From Bacteroidota bacterium (GTDB lineage Bacteria; Bacteroidota; Bacteroidia; Chitinophagales; LD1): a stretch of 11,179 bases of DNA. Below are positions 5,735 to 11,179 of this stretch, one piece after another. Each line of letters starts with the position of its first letter. Position 1 is the first letter of the stretch. The position numbers were made by a program, and so were the translations under genes. Under the pieces are notes generated by a model that worked only from the letters and a program-made list of their open reading frames with translations, had not been told where the DNA came from and did no database searches. Where the stretch lies: contig JAFDYP010000492.1 of NCBI GenBank assembly GCA_018267355.1, forward strand, positions 1 through 11,179, read 5' to 3'.

Positions 5735-5910
5735 AATTAAAAATCGGATTGGGAAACTTGAAAAGCATTATTGCACCGGATCATCTTCATCTAGATAGTA
5801 GCGCCAAAAATAAACAATTACGTGTGAGGGGGTGTATATGTCCAAAAGAAGTATTTTCAACAGCATAGAATCGCAATTATTCCTGGCCAGCAGTACATAT
5901 CAGTTATGAG
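5735..5910. other. Divergent intergenic region between the aminotransferase and the small membrane protein
   Basis: These 176 bp hold no long gene. On the minus strand there is an exact -7 box (see the separate entry) and a 17-codon upstream ORF (5737-5790) whose TAA lies 2 nt before the aminotransferase ATG. On + no good promoter box was recognised for the gene at 5911. Confidence 0.4.
5805..5812 (-). promoter_or_regulatory. -7 promoter box for the aminotransferase gene
   Basis: Reads TATTTTTG on the minus strand, an exact match to TAnnTTTG, 70 nt upstream of the ATG. No TTG/TTTG was seen at the 19-21 nt spacing, so the -33 element is weak or absent. Confidence 0.4.
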
Positions 5911-6327
5911 ATGAGAAAAGAGAGCATCAATATTCTACTGAGCATCTGCTTTGTGGCGATTTTCATTGCCTTATGCCGCCTCATGCTGGCCCACTTTCAG
6001 GATGTTCATCATACATTTGACAATCTGGACGACGAGGCTAGAATTTTACGAGACATCCGTCAGTATTATCCAAAAGTGTCCGCGCTTGCATTTGCGACCA
6101 ACCTGCCTGATGAGGAATCATCTCAAGCAGCTTATTACTACACTCAGTTTCTGTGGTGTCCCGATATACTTTCGGGGCAAATCAAAGACCACGATACTAT
6201 TTTGCTATACCACTCTTTCGCTTCGCGGGACAGTTTGCCCTCTGGCCTTAAAGCCGCGGATACCCTCTTTAGAGAATCAGGAGCAGGATATGAACTTTTA
6301 CTCTTAAGCAAAACTTCCAAGGATTAA
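5911..6327 (+). CDS. Small membrane-anchored protein preceding a GT-C-like gene
   Basis: A 138-residue protein of unknown function. Residues 7-27 (NILLSICFVAIFIALCRLMLA) form one hydrophobic segment after a basic start (MRKE), so it is probably an inner-membrane protein with residues 30-138 outside the cytoplasm. The rest is a small mixed domain: ARILRDIRQYYPKV, AYYYTQFLWCPDIL, a strand HDTILLYHS, and GAGYELLLLSK at the end. The spacing of charged helix, YYxTQFxxxP and a final hydrophobic strand resembles short proteins I associate with GT-C glycosyltransferase genes, but I cannot name the family. Its TAA shares a base with the next gene's ATG (TAATG), which implies translational coupling and a joint role with the polytopic protein. 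Confidence 0.7.
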   Translation: MRKESINILLSICFVAIFIALCRLMLAHFQDVHHTFDNLDDEARILRDIRQYYPKVSALAFATNLPDEESSQAAYYYTQFLWCPDILSGQIKDHDTILLYHSFASRDSLPSGLKAADTLFRESGAGYELLLLSKTSKD

Positions 6328-7613
6328 TGAGTATACTCCTACCTTCCCTTTCCATCATGCTGCTATCGGGTGCCATAGGCTGGTGGCTGACCACAGTACC
6401 GGTCATACCCCAGGCTATCCGTTTGCCCATCGGCTTCATAGCATCTGCGATCTTGCATTCTCTCCTCTTTGATATGTCTGTCATATTGGGTCTATCCTTT
6501 CAGGCATGTAGCTGGGCGTCTGCCATTTTTAGCGTATTCCTTTTGATTCGGCTTTATCACCTCTTTGATCGTCCTCCGCTACGCGCTCCTTCTTTTAGCC
6601 TTGCCCACAGTGCGGCTCTGGGACTCATATATTACCTATCCACAGAGTTTATCCCTCACTCGGGCAGATGGGGTAGGTGGGACGCGCGCGCCATCTGGAC
6701 CATGCATGCTTCATTTCTATTTCACGCAGATCACTGGCGCAACCTCTTTTCTCCTGCCATCTCCTGGACACATGCAGATTATCCTTTGATGCTGTCCTCT
6801 ATTATAGCGATGTGCTGGAGGGCAATGGATAAAGAGACGGCTATCGTACCTTGTGTGATAGCATATGTCATCTTCCTGATGAGTAGTGTTATTCTATATG
6901 GAGCCTTGACCAGAGTACACCGGCTGGCCGGGATCACAGCATTGTGCCTTTTAGCCCTTTCACCGCTCTATGCTAAAATAGCAGCGTATCAGGGAGCCGA
7001 TACATTGACCGGCCTGTTTATATTGGTGACGCTCGTCCTATCTGTACTATCAGATACGAGACCTTATGGGTTGGTCGTCTTTCTGACAGGATGGTTTTGC
7101 GGATTTACGGGCTGGACAAAAAATGAAGGGATTGCTTTTGCTGTGATCTTTTCCGGACTTTTTTTGTGGCATCACAGGCACAAAGGCACCGCCAATGCCT
7201 TCTTTATAGCAGGGCTGGTCTTACCTGTAGTTGTGGTGAGCTGCTTCAAGATATTCCTCGCACCGTCAAATGACATAATAGAAGGGCAAGGAATGGAAGC
7301 CGCAAGCAAACTGCTGAATGTGGCGCGACACAAAACCATATTGAACTTTTTTCTGAAAACAAGCCTAGATTGCTACCTGTCATTATTGGTGATCGCACCC
7401 GTGGTTTTCGTGATCCGGTTTAAAACATGGCGCACCTATCAAATGGCGGCGCTCTTGCTTCTTCTTGTGACGTACTATTTCATTTTTGTCCTTACGCCCC
7501 GAAACCTGACATGGCACCTGGAGACTGCGGCAGGGCGCCTTTTTATACAACTACTACCAGGATTTCTATTTGTACTCCTTAACGCACTATTCTCCAGAAA
7601 CGAGGCCTTATAG
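6327..7613 (+). CDS. Polytopic membrane protein, GT-C-like glycosyltransferase
   Basis: A 428-residue integral membrane protein with about ten hydrophobic segments. Motifs expected of lipid-linked-sugar-dependent GT-C enzymes are present: an Asp-containing loop after the early helices, GRWDARAIWTMHASFLF (116-132); HADYPLMLSSIIA (149-161), whose DYPL is typical of one ArnT/GT39-like group; YQGADTLTGLF (221-231); WTKNEGIAF (263-271); and WHLETAAGRLFIQLLPGFLF (396-415) in the last loop. I infer transfer of a sugar from a polyprenyl-phosphate donor on the periplasmic face. Donor and acceptor are unknown. The start ATG overlaps the stop of the preceding gene by one base, indicating an operon. Its 3' end overlaps by 6 bp the oppositely oriented mannose-1-phosphate guanylyltransferase, which makes an activated mannose precursor; a shared glycan pathway is possible but unproven. 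Confidence 0.75.
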   Translation: MSILLPSLSIMLLSGAIGWWLTTVPVIPQAIRLPIGFIASAILHSLLFDMSVILGLSFQACSWASAIFSVFLLIRLYHLFDRPPLRAPSFSLAHSAALGLIYYLSTEFIPHSGRWGRWDARAIWTMHASFLFHADHWRNLFSPAISWTHADYPLMLSSIIAMCWRAMDKETAIVPCVIAYVIFLMSSVILYGALTRVHRLAGITALCLLALSPLYAKIAAYQGADTLTGLFILVTLVLSVLSDTRPYGLVVFLTGWFCGFTGWTKNEGIAFAVIFSGLFLWHHRHKGTANAFFIAGLVLPVVVVSCFKIFLAPSNDIIEGQGMEAASKLLNVARHKTILNFFLKTSLDCYLSLLVIAPVVFVIRFKTWRTYQMAALLLLLVTYYFIFVLTPRNLTWHLETAAGRLFIQLLPGFLFVLLNALFSRNEAL

Positions 7614-8687
7614 ATATTTATCCAGATCTTCCTTTTTGAGATCTATAGTGATCTCCTTCAGTTGCTGCTCCTTAGATTTTTCGCAGATGAGAAGTACATC
7701 GTGTGTATCCACTATACAAAATCCCTCCAGACCTTGGAGTACTACCAGCTTGCCATCCGGCACCATGATCATATTATTGGCAGCATCATAGATCTTGACG
7801 CTGCGTCCCATTACTGCATTGCCGAGGTAATCCTTTTGATACACTTCATGAAGGGAATCCCACGATCCGATATCGCTCCAGCCAAATTTTGAGGGTATAG
7901 TATATACGTTATCTGCTTTCTCCATCACACCGTAGTCGATAGAGATATTAGTGCATTGAGCGTATGCATTGGCTATAAAGTCCCGCTCCTGATTGGTGCC
8001 ATACACCTCCTTGCCTCCGGCAAAGCAGTCCATCACTTCAGGTAGGTACTTGTGCATAGCGTCTAGTATGGTCCGCGCCTTCCAGACAAACATTCCTGAG
8101 TTCCACAAGAAATCGCCACTCTTTACAAAGGCTTTGGCTATCTCCAGATCAGGCTTTTCAGTAAATGTTTTAACCTTAAAGAAATCGCCTTCTCTTACAT
8201 CTTCATCATACTGTATATAGCCGTAGCCTGTAGAGGGGCGGGTCGGCTTGATACCGAGCGTGACCAGTGCATCGTGCGTATCTACATAGTCCAGACATTT
8301 GGATATGATCTCTATGTACTTGTCCTCGTACAGGATCAGGTGGTCTGACGGTACGACTATGATCGTGGCCTCAGGGTCACGGGCATATATCATATCGCAA
8401 ATGTAAGCTACGCAGGGGGCAGTATTTCGTCGTACCGGCTCTTTTACTATCTGATGGTTCTTTATGCCCGGTATTTGTTCTTTTACCAGGGGCTCATATT
8501 CATCCAGTGTGACTATGAAGCGGTTTTCGCCGGGGCAAATGTTTTCAAACCTGTCATAGGTGATCTGGAGCAATGTTTTGCCGGTATTAAGGATATCAAG
8601 AAACTGTTTTGGCTTGGAGCTACGGCTTTGCGGCCAAAACCTGCTACCTATTCCACCCGCCATGATGGCGACATACACATGCTCCAT
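7608..8687 (-). CDS. manC: Mannose-1-phosphate guanylyltransferase (short form)
   Basis: Makes GDP-mannose from mannose-1-phosphate and GTP for glycan and nucleotide-sugar pathways in the cytoplasm. 359 residues: the nucleotidyltransferase domain and left-handed helix tail without the C-terminal cupin isomerase domain of long ManC/AlgA proteins. Motifs are the nucleotide loop GGIGSRFWPQSR (11-22), PKQF (26-29), EPVRRNTAP (83-91), PSDH (113-116), PSTGYGYI (151-158), FTEKP (175-179), WNSGMF (195-200), SIDYGVMEK (249-257) and WSDIGSWDSL (270-279). The start at 8687 places the nucleotide loop normally. Its end overlaps the GT-C-like gene tail-to-tail, so its terminator must lie inside that gene. 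A perfect -7 box lies 39 nt upstream. Also called rfbM; preference for mannose over glucose is inferred from overall similarity. Confidence 0.9.
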   Translation of the reverse strand: MEHVYVAIMAGGIGSRFWPQSRSSKPKQFLDILNTGKTLLQITYDRFENICPGENRFIVTLDEYEPLVKEQIPGIKNHQIVKEPVRRNTAPCVAYICDMIYARDPEATIIVVPSDHLILYEDKYIEIISKCLDYVDTHDALVTLGIKPTRPSTGYGYIQYDEDVREGDFFKVKTFTEKPDLEIAKAFVKSGDFLWNSGMFVWKARTILDAMHKYLPEVMDCFAGGKEVYGTNQERDFIANAYAQCTNISIDYGVMEKADNVYTIPSKFGWSDIGSWDSLHEVYQKDYLGNAVMGRSVKIYDAANNMIMVPDGKLVVLQGLEGFCIVDTHDVLLICEKSKEQQLKEITIDLKKEDLDKYL

Positions 8688-8725
8688 TAGTTAAGTCTGG
8701 TGACTGTTGTTAAAAATTCGAAAGG

Positions 8726-8733
8726 CAAAGGTA
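8726..8733 (-). promoter_or_regulatory. -7 promoter box for the mannose-1-phosphate guanylyltransferase gene
   Basis: Reads TACCTTTG on the minus strand, an exact TAnnTTTG match, 39 nt upstream of the ATG. The -33 element is poor (TCTG at about 18 nt spacing). Confidence 0.45.
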
Positions 8734-8826
8734 ACTATTCGGCACACATCACAGAATCCTGTGCCCCTTATCGCCCCGGCAGCGCCTGGTGCCCCGGATT
8801 TTTACAACCCAAAGTTGTAGCGCTTT

Positions 8827-8861
8827 TTTGCAAATGCTTAGAAATTTTTCTATTATATTTC
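8827..8861 (+). promoter_or_regulatory. Candidate recQ promoter
   Basis: TTTG at 8827-8830, 23 nt, then TATATTTC at 8854-8861 (one mismatch to TAnnTTTG). A start near 8868 would give a leader of about 65 nt. A TATATTGA at 8909-8916 is a second weaker box. Confidence 0.3.
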
Positions 8862-8934
8862 GTAGGTGTAATGAAAAGCCGGGGTCGAACGTTTATAGAA
8901 CCGGTGCGTATATTGAATAACGAAAAACCCGTTT

Positions 8935-11139
8935 ATGGCGGTAGCAGAATTATCTTTAAAAGAGTCCCTTCAGGAATATTTTGGTTTCAACAAGTTTAAA
9001 GGAGACCAGGAGCGCATCATCAAAAGCCTCATGTCTGGCAATGATGTATTCGTCATCATGCCTACAGGCGGGGGCAAATCCCTCTGCTATCAGCTGCCGG
9101 CTATGATCATGGATGGAGTAGCCATCATCATATCACCACTCATCGCTCTGATGAAAAATCAGGTAGACCTGGTGCGAAACTATTCTGACAAAGATGATGT
9201 GGCTCACTTCCTCAACTCATCCCTGAGCCGCACCGAGCGTACCAAGGTGATAAAGGACATCAAGGCGGGCAAGACTAAAATGCTATTTGTAGCGCCTGAG
9301 ACACTGACCAAACAGGAAACAACAGATATCTTTAAAGAAGTGCCCATCAGTTTTGTGGCGGTAGATGAGGCGCACTGTATCTCTGAGTGGGGACATGACT
9401 TCCGCCCGGAGTACCGGCGTATCAAGGAGATAGTGGATATGCTGCAGGGAGACTTCCCCATCATAGCGCTCACAGCCACCGCTACACCTAAGGTACAAAA
9501 CGACATAGTAAAAACACTCAACCTCCGTAAGCCGGACATATTCATATCCTCTTTCAACAGACCAAACCTGTACTATGAGATACGCCCCAAGAAGACCCCA
9601 CAACTGGCCACCAAGAACATGGTTCAGTTTATCAAACAGCGGGCGGGCAAATCAGGGATAGTCTATGTGATCAACCGCAAGACTGCCGATGACATAGCAC
9701 AGGTGCTGAAAGCCAACGGCATAAAGGCTGCCGCTTATCACGCCGGGATAGATAATAAGATCCGCGCCCAGACGCAAGACGCCTTTCTCCAAGAAGACGT
9801 AGACGTGATCGTGGCTACCATCGCCTTTGGCATGGGCATAGACAAGCCGGATATCCGCTACGTGATACACTATGACATACCTAAGTCACTAGAAAACTAC
9901 TACCAGGAGACCGGACGTGGGGGACGCGATGGGATGGATGGGGTGTGCGTGGTGTATTTCAGCTACAAGGATATATCTAAGCTAGAAAAACTACTGCGCG
10001 ACAAAACCGTAGCCGAGCGCGAGCGCGGCCTGCAGCTCGTGAACGAGACGGTGGCCTACGTAGAATCCGCAGAGTGCCGCAGGAAGTTTTTGCTGCATTA
10101 CTTCGGCGAAAACTATACGCCGGACCAGTGCAACAATATGTGCGACAACTGCCGCCATCCTAAGGAAAAGATAGACGTGACCGAAGACACAAAGCTGGCT
10201 ATAGAGTCTATAGCGGCAGTAAAAGAAAACCACGACCTGCCATACCTGATCAAATTCCTAATAGGTAAGAAATCTAAAGACATTACGGATTTCAAATATG
10301 ACAAGCTGCCGCTCTTCGGCGCTGGTGCGGATAAAGATGAACACCACTGGAACTCAGTACTGCGCAATGCGATGATCATCAATCTGATCGACAAAGACAT
10401 AGAGCAGTACGGCATCCTGAAGCTCAATGATGCTAGCCGCGCCTTTGTCAAGAAGCCATATAAGATCGTAGTCTCTCTCAATCATAACTACGAGGAAGAA
10501 GCCAATGAGGTGATAGTAGAGGAGAATGCCGCAGCACGCAGTGTAGTAGATCCTAAGCTCCTGAATATGCTCAAGGAGCTACGCCAAAAGACCGCCAAGG
10601 CCAGCAACCTGCCTACCTATGTCATATTCCAGGAAAACTCACTGGAGGAAATGGCCACCAAGTATCCCATCACCATGGATGAGATGGCCGGCATCATAGG
10701 CGTGAGCCGCGGCAAGGCTGAGCGCTATGGCAAGAAATTCTTAGAGCTGATCAAGCAGTACGTAGACGACAATGACATAGACCGCCCTACCGACTTCATC
10801 GTAAAATCGGTAGCCAACAAATCAGGAGAGAAGATCAAGATCATACAGGCTATAGACAAGCGTATCAGCCTGGATGATCTGGCGCGCACCCTGGGCATCA
10901 GCCGCAAGGATATGATAGCCGAGCTGGAGACCATCGTACACTCGGGTACGAAGGTCAATATAGACTACTACCTCAATAGTGTGATGGACGCGGATATGGT
11001 CAGCGATATCTTTGATTACTTCCGCTCCGCTGAGACCGACTCCCTAGAGGCAGCCATGGATGAATTCAGCAATGATGATATAGAGGTAGATGAGATACAG
11101 TTGGTGCGCATCAAGTTTATGAGTGAGCTGGCAAATTAA
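8935..11139 (+). CDS. recQ: ATP-dependent DNA helicase RecQ
   Basis: A 3'-5' superfamily 2 helicase acting in recombination repair and replication-fork processing. 734 residues. Motif order: Q-motif region FKGDQERII (21-29); Walker A MPTGGGKSL (42-50, K48); DEAH (144-147) followed by CISEWGHDFRPEY; LTATATPKV (179-187); FNRPNLYYE (207-215); IVYVINRKTADDIA (242-255); AYHAGI (267-272); VATIAFGMGIDKPDIRYVIHYDIPKS (293-318); and the Arg-finger motif QETGRGGRDG (324-333). The zinc-binding subdomain has four Cys (C381, C399, C403, C406). A winged-helix RQC domain follows (about 415-520), then an HRDC domain (about 537-610), then a C-terminal extension (615-734) with a helix-turn-helix-like part (ISLDDLARTLGISRKDMIAELE) seen in the long RecQ of Bacteroidota. 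All catalytic residues are intact. The start ATG gives the normal N-terminus. Confidence 0.96.
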   Translation: MAVAELSLKESLQEYFGFNKFKGDQERIIKSLMSGNDVFVIMPTGGGKSLCYQLPAMIMDGVAIIISPLIALMKNQVDLVRNYSDKDDVAHFLNSSLSRTERTKVIKDIKAGKTKMLFVAPETLTKQETTDIFKEVPISFVAVDEAHCISEWGHDFRPEYRRIKEIVDMLQGDFPIIALTATATPKVQNDIVKTLNLRKPDIFISSFNRPNLYYEIRPKKTPQLATKNMVQFIKQRAGKSGIVYVINRKTADDIAQVLKANGIKAAAYHAGIDNKIRAQTQDAFLQEDVDVIVATIAFGMGIDKPDIRYVIHYDIPKSLENYYQETGRGGRDGMDGVCVVYFSYKDISKLEKLLRDKTVAERERGLQLVNETVAYVESAECRRKFLLHYFGENYTPDQCNNMCDNCRHPKEKIDVTEDTKLAIESIAAVKENHDLPYLIKFLIGKKSKDITDFKYDKLPLFGAGADKDEHHWNSVLRNAMIINLIDKDIEQYGILKLNDASRAFVKKPYKIVVSLNHNYEEEANEVIVEENAAARSVVDPKLLNMLKELRQKTAKASNLPTYVIFQENSLEEMATKYPITMDEMAGIIGVSRGKAERYGKKFLELIKQYVDDNDIDRPTDFIVKSVANKSGEKIKIIQAIDKRISLDDLARTLGISRKDMIAELETIVHSGTKVNIDYYLNSVMDADMVSDIFDYFRSAETDSLEAAMDEFSNDDIEVDEIQLVRIKFMSELAN

Positions 11140-11145
11140 AACTAT

Positions 11146-11172
11146 CATTTGCGAGCGAGAGCGAAGCAATCT
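11146..11172. repeat. Possible dispersed intergenic repeat at the right edge
   Basis: The sequence after recQ includes TTTGCGAGCGAGAGCGAAGC followed by AATCT. It resembles the 'ATTGCGAG...GAAGCAATCT' element that recurs between genes in many bacterial genomes, and TTGC/GCAA give it partial dyad symmetry. Only one copy is in the window and it is cut near the end, so repeat status rests on recollection. Confidence 0.4.
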
Positions 11173-11179
11173 TCCTTTA

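Larger units (their letters stand above)
8688..8934. other. Divergent intergenic region between manC and recQ
   Basis: 247 bp with no supported gene. It holds the minus-strand promoter box for manC (8726-8733) and a GC-rich block at about 8762-8798 in otherwise AT-rich DNA. A 6-bp hairpin TACAAC-CCAAA-GTTGTA (8803-8819) is followed by a T6 run (8824-8829), and a candidate recQ promoter lies at 8827-8861. Confidence 0.4.

Noticed and set aside
5906..5914. ATG AGA TGA mini-ORF overlapping the start of the small membrane protein
   Set aside because: A two-codon frame is expected by chance and nothing else supports a role.
8700..8999. 99-codon + strand frame before recQ
   Set aside because: It overlaps the recQ start in another frame, runs through promoter-like sequence and shows no protein family features.

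Overview
The window looks like a chromosomal segment of a free-living member of the Bacteroidota, probably near Chitinophagia/Sphingobacteriia, though the rank is inference. The reasons are start sites without clear Shine-Dalgarno sequences, -7 boxes of the TAnnTTTG type upstream of several genes, protein families typical of the phylum (a Tyr/Trp-rich DUF6600-like secreted protein, a RecQ of about 730 residues with a C-terminal extension) and moderate GC content. No tRNA, rRNA, CRISPR array, prophage or insertion sequence is visible.

Layout. At the left edge is the 3' part of a SlyD-type FKBP prolyl isomerase (+), ending at a symmetrical hairpin terminator shared with a convergent secreted DUF6600-like protein (-). 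After a 238-bp gap come a small protein of unknown function (+) and then the cysteine biosynthesis unit: leader peptide, terminator, cysE (serine acetyltransferase) and cysK (cysteine synthase), all +. A hairpin separates cysK from a convergent methionine/kynurenine-type aminotransferase (ybdL-like, -). Next on + are a small membrane-anchored protein and a polytopic GT-C-like membrane protein whose start and stop codons overlap (TAATG). The second overlaps tail-to-tail by 6 bp with a mannose-1-phosphate guanylyltransferase (-). A 247-bp divergent intergenic region leads to recQ (+), followed by the beginning of what may be a dispersed repeat at the right edge.

Main finding. Upstream of cysE is what reads as a complete cysteine-responsive transcription attenuator. 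A 25-codon ORF (2602-2679) contains three consecutive Cys codons (TGT TGT TGT, 2632-2640). It is followed by a 13-bp hairpin with a T-run (2706-2737), just before the cysE start at 2760. A segment 12 nt past the Cys codons (2652-2663) can pair with the left arm of that terminator over 11 bp, giving a mutually exclusive antiterminator. Ribosome stalling on the Cys codons when charged tRNA-Cys is scarce would leave that segment free and allow cysE-cysK transcription. CysE also ends in a C-terminal Ile, the residue that docks into CysK in the cysteine synthase complex, so two layers of feedback on cysteine synthesis are predicted.

The genes thus cover cysteine synthesis and its control, sulfur or aromatic amino-acid transamination, envelope glycan precursors and glycosyl transfer, a secreted protein, a prolyl isomerase and DNA repair.
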